DNA from: Apostichopus japonicus
Lineage: Eukaryota; Echinodermata; Holothuroidea; Aspidochirotida; Stichopodidae
Reading direction: 5' to 3'
DNA: 64,000 nucleotides
Assembly: GCF_037975245.1 (NCBI RefSeq)
Contig: NC_092562.1
Location: 11,331,001 to 11,395,000 of the forward strand
Part shown: piece by piece, positions 45,001 through 58,400 of the stretch
Layout of the letters: every line of letters begins with the position of its first letter
Numbering within the stretch: position 1 is the first letter of the stretch
The notes under the pieces: generated by a model
Databases searched by the model: none
Told to the model about the DNA's origin: nothing
What the model saw: the letters and a program-made list of their open reading frames with translations, nothing else
Translations under genes and position numbers: made by a program

Positions 45001-48000
45001 AACAGTGTATCATGATTTCAACTTATTCTTGAAAATAAATCACAGACCAGGAAAAGCCAAGTACAGCTTTTGTTTACTAACAATAGCAGCGCTTCTCTGT
45101 TGAGAACAGGATGCTCATTACAAAGGGTCCGTGGATGTGTGCACTCAAGTGTGAGCGATATGCAGGCTTCACAATGAGTAGTGGTGTGCTGCCGGCTGGG
45201 CCGGGGATGATCGGCGGTTAAATTTGCGAACCTTCCCTTAGACCATACAGCTAAGCTAGTACCGATGCGGTGTCCCACTTTACAAACAAAATACTGTACA
45301 TGGTAACCTTAAAGTACCTGATGTAATGTTTAGCAACTCTCAGTGAAACAACGCACAGTCCTTACCTTTCAGTGTATGTTCCAAGCAGAGACCACTATAA
45401 GAAATAACAGGTCTTAAATTTGATATTACCAAGAAACTCTTCTTGTTACAAAGAAAATTTTACAATCTTGTCAGTAGACTTAGAGGAATACTGTTTCCCC
45501 ACAAATTGTAGTTGATAGGGAATATGTTTGGTATGGATTGAAACATTTGTAGGCAAAGTTCTAACTGTAGTGTGCACACTACATATTTTCCTTTCTGAAC
45601 AAAAATTCTGGCTGGAATGTGACATCCTATTGCTTGCCAACAAAATGAATATAACTATAGATACTTTACTTCCAACTATCAGGCTGATAAACAGCCGGAT
45701 ACCAACTGAATAGCTTCTAAAGGCAAAAACTATAGTAAGTATAGTACATGTACTTTTTTTGTATTTCCTTATGTAGAGCAAGCTTCAGTTTACACGCAAT
45801 GTGAAGATCATGGGAATACAATTCAGAAAACAATATATTCAGTATGATTTCAAATAGTACATTGGCACAATCACCCCTATGTCAAAGTCCTCTTCTATGA
45901 TAAATATGAACTGGCATTATAGAAGGGTACATGTGTTGCACTAACATTTTATGCAATTTCAGATGCAATATTACTGTACATGCATAGGTATTATACATGA
46001 GGATTGCATAGCAATCCAGTGGTATTTGTCTACCAGTGTATTGCTTGTAACATGTCTGAACAGTAATTTTATGTCTAGAGTTATACTGTGTGACTGAGCT
46101 GATTAAGTACTGTTTTCAGGGTTTTCAGGTGCCTGTTAAATACTGTTTCTGAGATCTCATCTGACTTTTGCAAGCTCATCTAAGTTGATTGATACTAACC
46201 AAGGAACATATCTGAACATTGCAACAGTTTCCATTAAATGAGACCAATGGGCATTTCCATACCCCCAGACTTCATGGAGACTGCCTTTTTTTGCATCATT
46301 TGGGTCGTACTGCAACAATAGAACTGCACAAGAGATCTTGAGTGGTCAGATATACTCCCTTCGATTGACAGTAGAAATTCCTACCAGAGTAGTGACTTCC
46401 TCTCTTTGTGGTTCACACCTGGTGATACATAATTTGTTTTCTTTTGTGCAGTCTTCCCATACAAGATACTGACAACGCTGTTGTGACTGTGGGGCTGTTT
46501 GTAAGATTTTCAAGACCAGAACAGCCATCACAGTGTTGTCGTGATGTTACAAAACTCGATGATCTTCATCAATGATTTGATGTTTTTGTGATCCTGATGT
46601 TGTTGCCAAAGTAGCCTTATTGATAATTGCAAACATCTTAAAAAAACAACCAAAATATTGCAAAGCAAGATGCTTTACTTTTAAGTCAGATCAAAGATAT
46701 TTATGCTAATGAATGATGTCATTAATCAGATAATCCTGCAATAGAAATGGAAATTTCTGTAATGTTGCTGACATTGTCATTTCTTCATTTCCTATGAGTT
46801 TGTTGGAAAAGAAATGCGGTGTCAGAATTAGAATACAAAGTTTTTCCATGCCACGAATTACAGACTTTGCTGGCAACAAAGTGAAAATTTGTGAAGTTTT
46901 GATTCCTAGCCAAAGGCCAAAAAGAGATCTAGAAAATGGTGATGACGTGTACATGTGTACACATGTGTATGTGACGCTTGACTCGTAAAACACGATAACT
47001 CACCAAGGGTTATGCATGAACTTCAAACTTGACATGTAGATTTCCCTTTCATTATTGAGCAAGGTCAAAGGTTACTTGAGGTCACCAGTGGGCAAAAATA
47101 TGTTAACCTTGTAAACAAGCTTACTGAACATCCATAGCATCTTTAATGACATAGATGGAAGGTGCCCCTTGCTAAGTACTACACTTTGAGCAGATGTTGA
47201 TAGAGGTCAGAGTTCATTTCATGTCAACAGGAGGCAAAAATCTGAAAACCTTGTAAACTAGTTAACTCAGTAATTGTAGCTTTGATGAATCCCATTTTTG
47301 GAATGTAGGTGCCTTGCAGTACGGTCTCGGTTACTTTCGTTTTCCGGAAGGTCAAAGGTCATTTGAGGTCCAATATATGTATGTCAAAGTCTTAAAATCC
47401 TTGCACTCATGATAATTTCAAAAGGAAAGCTGCTATGAAGCTCATACTCAGAATGTACTGTACAGTACACCCACCTTAGTCCATACAAGAGCTGTAATGT
47501 TTTTTGAAGCTCTAGGTTGAATGTCTATACTGACAAACGAAAACTCAAAAGGAAAGCTTGGATGAACCTCATACTTGGTATGATGGTGTTTCACAGTGAC
47601 TTGGTTGCTTTGTTTTTGGGCGAACATAGTTGGGTCAACTACTGCTCAGGTTTAGTATGTGAAGATTCTGTTGATAGAGAGTTGATACTCTTGAGTTGGG
47701 TGACTTACAGAAATAAACACACTTGACCCTTGTCAGTTCCACACTCTGAGGGGTCAACAGGTTATATCAAATGGCTCCTAAATTGGCCTTAAAATCCCTG
47801 TAATACAGTTATGTAGGAGATGATTTGGTCCCCCACCCTCCCTGCAGTAAGTTGTCATAATATTCCATCTAGGGAATAAACAACTTCCTTTCATTAATGT
47901 CCATTTTTAAAGGGGTCACAGCCATTACAGCACTGATTTGTGAGCTCCATTAGGTACAGCAATTTCCATGTTTCTGTATAGTAGTGTGTAGTGTTACTAT

Positions 48001-51000
48001 TTACAGTAAGTTACTCTGGATATTGAAACATTTTGGCATTAAGCTTGTATTGTAAAATTCTTTTCAGTGACTTAATTGATTGATGCCCACTAGTGAGTAT
48101 TATTAGAAATGTGATGGTTTAGGGAGTTGGAAATCTCTTATGATACCCACTTGCAGTGCTAGGACAAATTTTACTCATCTTGCTATGCATCATCAGGTGT
48201 AGTAGTGTAGTTGAGTTGAGTTGGAATTTTACCGCAAGGGATCACAAAGCCTTCTGGCTTTCTGGTTATGTGTCAGAAATAAGAGACTGAGGTTTAATAT
48301 TTTTAGACTATTTTCACACTGATATCGATCCATTGCACAGTGTGTGCGGGTAAACCAATCATTGTGACCGGATTTTACCGAGTCGAAAGTAGGCATGGCT
48401 TGTAAACTGTAATTTGTTGTACCATATCTTGCAACATCATTTGTCTATGTTATATCAATATTTTGCTGCAACCTGCTCAGCTGTAAGGGCTTGTAATAAA
48501 TGGCATTCAATCCTTGTTCAAAACAAGAGACAATCTTCTTCATACCAAATGGGCATTATGCTTTTTTGTTCTGGTGCAAGGTTTGCAATCCCAGCTCAGA
48601 CAATAAATGTTAAATTGCAAGGCTTTCCAGTCCCTGATCATCTGCACTGTTGTATGGATGGGCATTTTATAAGATCCCCATTACTGTGCAAACTATGAGG
48701 CCCTAAATTGTAAGAATTTCAGTTCAGAGCAAGTCCTAGCGTTTTGGAAGATTTCCATCCATGATGACTCTTCGGACTAAGAGGCTTTTTGTAAGGTTTG
48801 CAGTCCCTATTCTATCATTGAACTATAGATGCAAGATTCAACTCTTTGCTTGAATCAAAGCAAAACACTTTTATTTGAATAAATTAATGAGGCATGGGGT
48901 ATAACACATCTGTGACTTATGATGCCATGGGTCAAAGGTCGGAGGTCAAAGGAGAAAACACAAACAGTCATTACACTATATATATACATGTAAGAAAATT
49001 ACAAAATAACCAAAACACTCAAACCCATGTATGATATCAGAGTCTCAAAGTTTATACTGTATTAGTGTAAAATTGCTAAGGACACAGTCAGTGAAGGTCA
49101 AAGTTTAGAAAGCTGTGAATTCTTAAACCTGGACTACTGTAGTTTGTGACTGGGCCCCTGATGTACAGTAGTTCCTCTGAGCTATATGACATACTGATTC
49201 ATAAGGTTCAAAAGTTAGAGTTCAAAGGTCAAGAACTAAAACCATGGATTTTCTCCTTATACAAGTATTTATAGTACCAAAATTAAAAAGTGGCAAGAAA
49301 CCTCAAACACTTGTAAGATATCAGAATCTTTTCCAGTTTATTGTCGTATTTGTAAGTGTGAATTTACACCAAATGTCACATGGTCAATGGAGACCAATGG
49401 TCAAACTTGGCCAGATTTGGTAAAAGACATGCATGTCTCAAAGTCCTTTGTACCATTAAGTCTGATGGACTTGGTGCCTGGACATCGGCTGTAGCGCCTT
49501 TGTAATAAATGACTTTGCTGGGTCAAGGGTCATAAATAAACATCCCTCGCTATAAATGCAAATTATACCAATATGACAATATGGCTGTGTCATGCTCCTG
49601 TACAAGTGCGAAATATTGTCCGTTTCAGTCAAAGGTTAAAAAGTACATGTTGCAAACTCCACTTACAGGGTTCGGTTTCTTCCGGAAGAAACCTATTTCT
49701 TCCGGGGACCTGGAGGAAACTGGAAGAAACCTGTTTCTTCCGGGTTTCTTTCAGTTTCTTTGGGAAGAAACCGGAAGAAACTGTGAAAATTTGCATGTAT
49801 ACGCAGCACAACCCACATACATGATATGTACAGAGACAAATAGTTTACCACTATCTGACTGAAATGCATACCATTGAAACCATCAAAATATGATATTTTT
49901 GTTTTGATTATAATTTTGGGTTGTTTTTCTACACCAAAAGATGTTTGCTTATGAATCACAATATGATTGAAAGACTACTTATCATCTTGCGATCAACCAG
50001 AATTGTGTAACTGGCCATACTGTATGATTGATTAACCATGATTAGCCCATGCACTGAGGATTTAATACAATGAACACCAAGAAAATGAAAGAAAAGAAAA
50101 ATGCTAGTAGCCAATTACTATATTGTGTACAGTATATGCTGGAAGCAGGTCATGTGCTTCAAACCTAGATATAGACTACCTAGATGACACGATAGGGCTC
50201 CTTGTCCATTTATTACATAGTTAGAAATCATTGCAGGTTTTTATGAAACATTATCAAAAGTTTTTCCCCAAAAAATGAGTTTCTTCCATTTTGTCCGGTT
50301 TTTAAGCGGTTTTTTTCCACCCCGGAAGAAACCTGCGAACCATGTGACCACTTACAAAGTCTATAAAGGCTGAATGTGCTGAAAACTTGTTAAATGGTAT
50401 ACTGTATTATAACAATATGTTATGGGGGTGCTCATGTAACCACATTTTGGGATGATTCGAGATCAACAGCTTCTTCAGCTCCCTCACTTGTTGAAAAGCT
50501 TGAACCAGTACCTCTGTAACAGGAAGTCAAGTTGTACAGTATCTATGATAAGCAAGATTTATATATATTCTTGCTGGTATGTGACTAGTCTCACTGCCCT
50601 CACAATATGTTTCCTGAATGCTATACTGTAGATATGAACTACTGTACTGTATGAACCAGAATTTGTACATTGCTCATGTAAGGCATTTTGCCTATATAGA
50701 TAGCCACTGTACAGCAGTACTACAGTATCTCAGTAATTGATGATTTCAAATTGTGTTGTGACTTTTAAAAAAGCAATTCTTTAAGCATGCCTTGAATTTA
50801 GTACTTAACATTAAACATTAACCTATGTCCTTGCAACCAAATCATTAAAAATTACTACACTCTGTTGTAGCTGTTATCTATAGGTCTGTTCCTGCAAATT
50901 ACAGTATGTGACCTCATTAGCATTATTATGAACGCAGGATTCTGCGTCCGTGATGCAATGTTTTTTCAGGCGGACGCAAAAATCTCCAAAAATGGTTGCA

Positions 51001-54000
51001 TCCGGTGGACGCAAACTTTGTCTTTGAGAAACAAACCCAAGTACACTCTCACAACTAGCTTTTTTTTACGAGATGGAAACTTTTTCGGGGCCTTGCCAAA
51101 TTGCTGCAAGGTCAAAGCATTGAGCTATGACGTATTTGGCGACTAGGGAAGTAGAAGGGCGGTTGAAAGAGGTGCTGGGCGGTGAAAAGAGGGGCGGGGC
51201 AGGCCGCAACGGTAAACCAGTGAAGCTAGGGCACTGAACCATCTGCCCTATATATTGTGTAGAACATTCACAAAGTATATAGACAATGATACGATCGCAT
51301 CTTTACAACTACACTAGTAAAGTTCAGTAGGTCATACAATAAACGCAATTGACCAGTGTTTGATTGGGACGCAAGCTTTTTACACGGGAACTGCGGGAAA
51401 CAAAGTTTTTTTGGGGACTTGTGTTCCTGGGATGCAAACATTTTGTCTGTGGTAGCATTACTGCCTCATTGATGAATGTTTTCAGTTATTAGTGAAATAT
51501 TTATTTCTATACTCTAATTTACTGTGTCTCTTGCAATCTGAGGACTGTGTGTAAGTTCAAGTGGTAGATGATGAACCTGACAGCTCTCCCACCAGCAGTG
51601 ATACACGCTGGCAACATAATTACTCAAGTATGCAATGGAACAGTAGGAGCAAGCAGTCATGGTATTTTATTCCAAAATTTAGTCGTGCATTGCCTATTTA
51701 TATAAGATTAAAATTATTTATAGGTACTCAATGATCCAAGTGTGACAATTGCAGGTAAACATTTCAATCACGCATTCCACTTGTTTGCTGACAGAATATA
51801 AGAAAAAAAATGTTTTTCTTGTTTGTGGTCTTATGTACTTTGAGGTAATGTAAAAAAGAAATGCTTTGTAACCATGTATTTCCAACCAACAAGCTAAACA
51901 ACTGTGAGCATGTAACATGTACACTAGTGTGTAATTTAAATGGACATTAGTTCTCCTTAGCTGGATACAAACAAATCCTTACTTTTGTGGTAATACTGGT
52001 GAAAACTCACTCTTCATCAACCAAGGTCACAAATGTTGAAACCTGTGGTATGTACTGTGCAGTAGGTGGCTTAGAGTCTCACTCAAAGAGAAGCAGATTT
52101 ATACAGACCTTATTACTTACTGTACAGAATGTACAGTAAGCTGCCTGCCTGTTGGATGATGGTGGGTAAATTAGAATTTCATATTTGGTATTGTTGAAAT
52201 AAGCATGTAATATTTATGAGTTACTCTTTATTTGTGAGGTTTCCATCAGTGGAACACAGAGCAAGATAATGTTAATATGATACACCTTTTCTTGACAAAC
52301 TTGTGTGATTACTGTGCAGCAAAATGACAGCCCTGAATTTGTATTTGAAAGGTCAAAGGTCACTGAACAACTTTCTCTCTGAGAGATGTGCCATGTGTCT
52401 GTTAAGAAAGTAGTGCTCAGAGATTTAACCCACTAAATTTATATTGCAATTTGATGGCCACAATCTTCTGGTCTGCAAACAAAGAGGTCAGTGAACTCTA
52501 GCAACATGAACAAGGGCAATGAGACATTGCAGAACGAAGATTAATGATTTAATTCATACCTTTAATTTTCATCTGAGTGAGAGTTTTTGAAGTCAGAAGA
52601 TTTCCTTTGTCCTTCTTTTCTCACCTACTACTACAAGCACTGCATCCATGAGAACCTAATGATTACCGGTTGTACTGTCTTGTTAGGCTAGCCTAGCCTA
52701 GTGTGAAGTATCTAGTGTAGTCCAGTATTGGAAGTTAGCTTGGGAGGGTAGGTTGTTGAACAGTGGTTGACTTTGGTTTCAACGAAGGTTTGAAACCAAA
52801 GCAGTGAGGTTTGGACTATTTTGATGCTTTCAATGCTTTTGCTATCATATCAGCCGACGATGCCATTCTTGATGTAAACATGTTCGAATAATTCTGTGAG
52901 ATTGATACTTTTCCGTGAGAACTGTAATTTGCATGAAGTTGATTGCACTCAATCAGTGTTGTAGCCAGGAGAAAGTGAGTGCTGGCTAATTTGAAGAGAG
53001 TGGCGGCTAATTTGTCTGACGATGGCGAGCGAAGCCAGCCCGCGAGCATAGCGAGCCCTACTCTGCGTGAGGTCCAGGGGACCTTGGTGGGGTTCGAGGG
53101 GCGAAGCCCCGAAGCTACAGGGTTTTAGTTGATTTCAATGGCTCTAGGCGGCTCTATTCTACCCCTATTTTGATTTGGTTTTGTTCAGGCTAGAGAATCG
53201 GACTACAGTATTCTATATTCTTATTCAGAATAGTAATATTTTGGGTAAATTATTTCGAGTTTGACACAGGTAATTTTCAGTGTATTTAGATTTCATTTAT
53301 TCCAAGATTCACTGATTTTTGTGATGGTCGGTAGGAAGCTTGAGTGGCGGTCGGTAGGATGCTGATTTACTCTGAGTGCCGGTCGGTAAGCACTAGTGGC
53401 GATTACGCCCGACCGGCGCCAACCGGCGTGGCTACAACACTGCACTCAATCCAAGAGTAAAATCCCACTCTGTCCATTCTTTTAATACAGCTTTGATCTT
53501 GGGATGCTTCAGTGTGTCTTACTATTCACTTAACTTTTTTTGTCTTTTACAGATTAGGTGGGAGAAAAACATAACATTAGGAGAGCCACCAGGGTTCTTA
53601 CATTCATGGTGGTGGTAAGTAACACTCACTTGTTGGTTTTAATTGAAAGCTACTGTATGATTATCTGTCTATTATGATGTTCTGTATACTATGTACAGAC
53701 AAGTTATAAGATTCACTATTTTAGACCTCGACCCTGCAAAGAAAATGCTGGCATTCAGCTGTGAACCAGCGATCAACCCCCCACCCCCCCCCAAATTTTT
53801 CATTACAATGTCCCTGGAATATGGTTGATAAATATGATGGTTGGCTCTGCATTCCCCCTTGCCACAAGTTTTTCGATTTTGGCTTGAAGAGGCGACAGTG
53901 CTATGCTTAGATTGGTACACAGGACCACTGTGTCCAACTTATTACGTTACTTTGACTTAAAAAGATAAGTTGACATTCGTTTTATCATAATTTCTAAAAA

Positions 54001-55411
54001 CGATCTCATGATCCGTTGAAAAATCCTTTGCTACCCAAACATCGGTTGCTTACCATCGTTGTAGCTGGTGCTATCTTTGCTTATCAACCTGCTCCTGGGA
54101 TATGATGACATTTTCATTGTCCGGTACCTTGCGTGCACTACCCGGAGAATAATTTAGTGTAACTTGCCTTACTAATTTTTTTTAGGATTATCAATTTTAT
54201 TTAAATCACGTACTGTAAATATACTGATGATAGTATGACTTTTGTGTACACAAAAAGTGCTACACATATTTACATTTAACATAGCAATACCGGATAAATG
54301 ATTCCCTGCTACCCTAGTAGTACTTAGTAGTACAGTGTAATGTTACTGTCAGGTACACAGTTCCACTGTCTACAGTACTTAAGCAGTCTACATATAAAAA
54401 CTGGCTTACTGCATCTCCATCATGAATCTAATCTCATGAAAGTAAAAAGAGAGTTGAAGGTCACAAAAAGCTTGTGAATGACAATCTGGCATGGTGGCAT
54501 GGAAAGTTATTTAAAATGTCTGGCAATGATGGCATGGAAAGTTATTAAAAAATGTTAAAATTTGCAGGTATTTCAAACAAGTCACAATGTCAGTGGCTTC
54601 TTCCAGACCTTTATGAACTAGTTCTATTTACCATAAATGTACAATGGCTTACTTAAAGCAGCTGGCTGCAGTTAACCACAGTTACTTAAGATGGACAATT
54701 TTAAACCAGATTTCCTCCAGTGACTAATCAGTACAGACTTTTCTCAAAGTAATGTTTCTGAGGAATTTTTTATCTGAAAGGTTAAATTACAGTGATAGGG
54801 TAATTCGTTGTAGTACAGGTCATTATCCATTAACATTGTAACATCACTGGCCAATGCAGTTGGCCGGACAGGAGAGGGCAAGTCTTCATTGAACATTGTT
54901 GTCTAGATGCGTAAGCTAGTGTAAGTGGAACTGGTCAATTTGAAACAGTAACACATAGTCTTAACCCGTGGCGTCCATACAGTCAGAGGGGGCGGATGCC
55001 CCCCTGACGGACTCAAATGGACTGCTGGCACCCTTTTCAGCTTTTTACTTTTTCACGATTATTGACTTTTTTATTGCGCTCTCAAATACCTATTGACATT
55101 TGTCACATTTTGTTGGTGTAATTTTCTGACACCTATTTATTCTTCGTTTATCTGCAAATTAGTAAGGCCCGGAAAGGGTCATTTCCGGCGATCTAGGGAG
55201 TATCCAACCTGTGGTGGCGCTCCGCTCCGCTCTCCCTGACCAATACCCCTACCTGTAGCTCTGCCACTGGTCTTAACATTCAGATAGTACTAACATGTGC
55301 GTTAATTGTTCTTTTCCACTACACAGTGTATTTTGGGATTTATACTGTGCTGCACCGGAGAGGAGAGATACATGTGAACACTCAAGTGAAGCAAAAGCTT
55401 TTCATGACTAT
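41999..55411 (+). CDS. SSBP: Single-stranded DNA-binding protein 2/3/4 (SSDP) orthologue, N-terminal exons
   Basis: Exons 41999-42054, 42305-42377, 53553-53614 and 55327-55411 join in consistent phase to give the first 92 residues. The start [19 protein letters not shown], then [20 protein letters not shown] (LisH), [20 protein letters not shown] and the [14 protein letters not shown] block are near-invariant in animal SSBP2/3/4. Family members bind LDB1/CLIM co-factors in the nucleus through this LUFS region and stabilise LIM-homeodomain complexes. The Pro/Gly/Met-rich C-terminal part lies beyond 64000; no further exon was found in the last 8.6 kb. Which vertebrate paralogue is closest cannot be told, and a single invertebrate gene is likely. 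Confidence 0.95.
42305..42377 (+). CDS. SSBP: SSBP coding exon 2 (LisH motif)
   Basis: Acceptor ttccttctgatttag, donor gtaaga. It encodes [20 protein letters not shown] and FLTE, the LisH dimerisation motif. One base completes Lys19; it ends in phase 0. Confidence 0.96.
49668..50347. mobile_element. Candidate DNA transposon with CCACTTACA direct repeats (680 bp)
   Basis: The left end GGGTTCGGTTTCTTCCGG and the reverse complement of the right end (ATGGTTCGCAGGTTTCTTCCGG) are imperfect inverted repeats. Identical CCACTTACA lies at 49659-49667 and 50348-50356. The left arm holds several GGTTTCTTCCGG/CCGGAAGAAACC palindromes. There is no coding capacity; an 8-bp duplication would again suggest hAT. 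Confidence 0.65.
50937..51460 (+). mobile_element. Dispersed element, plus-strand copy (about 0.5 kb)
   Basis: Inverted, shorter relative of 9685-11170: GCGTCC/GACGCAAAC motifs at both ends, ctttgagaaacaaacccaag near 51030 and gatacgatcgcatctttaca near 51290. It lies in SSBP intron 2. The class is unknown; it is probably a non-autonomous DNA element. Confidence 0.55.
52954..53442. mobile_element. hAT MITE (489 bp)
   Basis: CAGTGTTGTAGCCA and TGGCTACAACACTG are perfect 14-bp inverted repeats, flanked by exact CACTCAAT (52946-52953 and 53443-53450). Inside, gcgagcgaagccagc and cgaagccccgaagc are typical of short non-autonomous hATs. It sits about 110 bases before SSBP exon 3. Confidence 0.92.
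53553..53614 (+). CDS. SSBP: SSBP coding exon 3 ([15 protein letters not shown])
   Basis: Acceptor tgtcttttacag, donor gtaagt. It encodes [20 protein letters not shown] and the first two bases of Cys64. It follows an 11.2-kb intron and sits about 110 bases after a hAT-type MITE. Confidence 0.96.
53615..55326 (+). other. SSBP intron 3, 1.7 kb
   Basis: Contains a hAT MITE near its 3' end; nothing else recognised. Confidence 0.7.
54966..55269. mobile_element. hAT MITE (304 bp)
   Basis: The left end CCGTGGCGTCCATACAG and the right end (reverse complement CAGTGGCAGAGCTACAG) are imperfect inverted repeats. Exact 8-bp duplications GTCTTAAC occur at 54958-54965 and 55270-55277. It shares ggtggcgctccgct with the nested element at 35615-36291. 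It ends only 57 bases before SSBP exon 4. Confidence 0.9.
55327..55411 (+). CDS. SSBP: SSBP coding exon 4 ([14 protein letters not shown])
   Basis: Acceptor tccactacacag, donor gtgagt. It completes Cys64 and encodes [16 protein letters not shown] and [12 protein letters not shown], the end of the conserved LUFS region. It ends in phase 0 and starts only 50 bases after a hAT MITE target-site duplication. Confidence 0.96.
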
Positions 55412-58400
55412 GTGAGTATAATTTTCTTACTTTGTACGGTCTGAGATGCTTTCAGCTTGGTTCCCGGAGAAAAGGGAATTTGGGTTTCGTGAATATCTTG
55501 TTGAGGTGTAAACCAGCATAGATAAGAATGGATGCTTATAAGTGCCAGTAAGACAGGCACAAATGTTACCTGTACAGACTCTCTGAGAACTGAATTGTGC
55601 ATATTAGTAATTATCATACAGGTTTGATGGGTTCAAAGGCAACTCACTAAAATTGAAAATACCTTGTCTAGTTGTCTACAGTACTTTGAAGGTAATTCTG
55701 TGAGAGTTATTTTGCTGACAGAGAAAATATATAACCAGACTCTTTGTGCTTTGAGTGTGGACTTTAATTAGCTATAAATTTCCAGTGGTTTTTAACAGCT
55801 AGGCCCACTCTCCTTTGATAATCTACTTTTGAGAAGTCAGCTCGGGGTGAAGCAGCTTGAATGCCATCAGGCCCCCCCCCCTCCACCCCAAAAAAAGTTG
55901 ATTGCAAAAGGACATTATGTGAACACAATGTTGGATTTCATCTTCAGAGCTGTATAGTTTTCATTGACATTGTTAACCTCATGTGCAGTAGTATAGCTAG
56001 ATATTTTCTCAAAGAACTGAATAGAGAGTGAAACTGGACTGGCATTTCTTTTCCCCGGGGATAATAGTACACGGTAAATATTTACAAAGCTGTTGCTTTT
56101 ACAAGCTGTTGCTTGTTGAGTGGGAACATTTTCAGGGGTCAAAGGCAAAGTTGACCAGGAATTGAAATTTGTTAAAGTGGAAAAGTTAAACGACAGAATT
56201 TCCGACTCCACCTTCAAAAGTACTGCAGGGGGAAGTAGACAGAACGTAGACCTCTCTTTAGTGTCCAATCCTGTATTGATCTATTGTGCTACTGGTATTT
56301 TCTCCATATTTAATCAACTTTTATCTCATAGCAGTCAAGGGCACATGTACCATGTCATCATGTGCTGGTCGGTTTTTCTGCGCCCCCCCCAAATCTACTA
56401 TCAACTCTCCACATTCAAATCGTACATCAGACAAGAAAAACAGGAAAAAATTGTGTTCCAGTGTGCACGACTAAGTACTAAACTTAGCTTACTTATTGTT
56501 GGTAAATGGCTGCAATATATTTCAACGATATTTGTGATGAGCTAGTATTTGCCGATTTTCTTCATATCTGCATGATTTCTGGGCTTGCCTCAATCAGGTG
56601 CTGAGTATGCAGATATATATTATTACACAATCTGAAAAGGATGAACTCTCATTTAACACATGTTGTAAGGGGGGGGGGGATCTTGGAGACATGAAAGTTT
56701 TATGTAATTGAAAGGATATTCTGGTTGCTGACGATAATTTAGCAAAATTTAAATGCTAGAAATTGTCAGCGTCTTAAGGCCAAGACCACATCCTCGTGGC
56801 ATTTTGTATCACCGAGATATATGTACTTTTGTAATTCTGTTGGTAAATTGTGAGTGCAAAAGCAGAGGGAACTATGTGGTCACATCAGTTAGCTGGAAAC
56901 GGTCTTGTTTTTGCTCTATAATTTATTTAACACAATCATGGAGGAAAATAATGTTTCTACAAAATTCAGAGTACAGAAATTTTACAGAGAAAACATTTCA
57001 AACATGTCAAAGAAAAATATAACAAGGGAGGAGATTATAATAGGAAAAAATAAAGCTTTAGAATATATGTGACATCACAGACCACCGACTGTGAACCATT
57101 CCCCGGAAAAAGAATGAGAGTTTAGCCTGCCAAAATAGGTTACATTGGATCAAACCATCTCGAGTTAGGGACAAGAATGTATAGTGGAATATTTTTCTTT
57201 TCCATACAGTATGTGTTGCCTGCTAGTGGAATATCCCTTTAAGCCTGTTTATGCTCTGCAAGCTGGTGCAGACTGTATGTACTTGCTTATATGTTTCAAG
57301 TTACATGAAGAGATTTGATGGTTTTGATGGTACTGTTGTTGGCCACTTACAAATAATGCTTTACTGTTGCTTTGGATTTAAATAAAGCAAGTAAGCTGGT
57401 TGTGGGAAGGACAACATAAATTTTTTAATATACCAATTTTCAGCCTAGATACTATAAGTGATCATTCCAATATTTAGTACAAGACATATATGTAAGGTGT
57501 GGTTGTCCTTTAGATATGATATGGTGCATTCTTTGACTATGAATTAGGTCTTTACTCACAGTAGGTCTACACATAAGGTTGTACTAGTAAGTACTAGTAA
57601 GTACTTTTTTACTAACTATTTTTGTGGGGTTGAAAATAAGGGGAGGGGGGGGGGGTGAGTGATGCCCAACATGTTTCTGGATCTGCACCTGGCTTCTTGT
57701 GCTTCCCACAATGGGATCATACCATTTTCCAATGTAAAGGGAAAGGCTATAGTGAGCGAAAAAATTTACAAACTTCGTCTTTTCGCTTACCAAGATTGCT
57801 TCAGGAATGATGAAAATAAGGTTTGGAAACATGAAATAGGACAGCACGGAAAAGAAAAATTCTGTAGTGGATTAAGCATTTAACAACCTGCCCATTAGGA
57901 GCTGCGGAATGATTCTAAAATTTTACATCTAGGCCTCCTAGAACTGGGAGGGTTGTCCAATTAATTATATGTGAACATTAGGGTGCCTTGGCATTCCAAG
58001 TCATGAAGGCTAAGTGTGGTTGAGTACACAAAATTTGCAAAACCGGTAATCATAGTGTTATTGTTAACCCTAGAGTATTATGTGAATACATGTTTTTGTT
58101 TATTTTTTGTTTCCATTCTAATCAGTGTATGCCCGATCATATGATACATGTATGTGAATATTTACACGATATGGATGTCCTGTACTTGGTGTCATAATTG
58201 CCTGGTACGGAGGGTTCGAGAAACTCTCTCGCATTCGAAGCTTGACCCGAGCTTTGGCCGAAGTATCTGTTTCAAATTGTGTCAAGCTGTTTTAAGAGCA
58301 TTCTTCCTCCCCTCCTGTGAGAGGAAGGTTGGTAAACTGTTCTTCATCAGGTTTAAAGCTTTTGTTAGAACTGTGATCCAGAAACTGTTGACATGGCCCC

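Larger units (their letters stand above)
42378..53552 (+). other. SSBP intron 2, 11.2 kb
   Basis: No exon seen between the LisH exon and the IRWEKN exon. It contains an inverted-repeat element (49668-50347), the plus-strand dispersed element (50937-51460), a hAT MITE (52954-53442), and GGTCAAAGGTCA-bearing repeats at 47062, 47349 and 52350. Confidence 0.7.

Noticed and set aside
45018-45278. Minus-strand 86-codon frame with an apparently ordinary composition
   Set aside because: Lies inside SSBP intron 2, has no recognised domain, splice partners or promoter.
56120-56545. 141-codon open frame on the plus strand in SSBP intron 4
   Set aside because: No recognisable domain, overlaps an opposite-strand frame of similar length, and does not match the Pro/Gly-rich SSBP region expected next.
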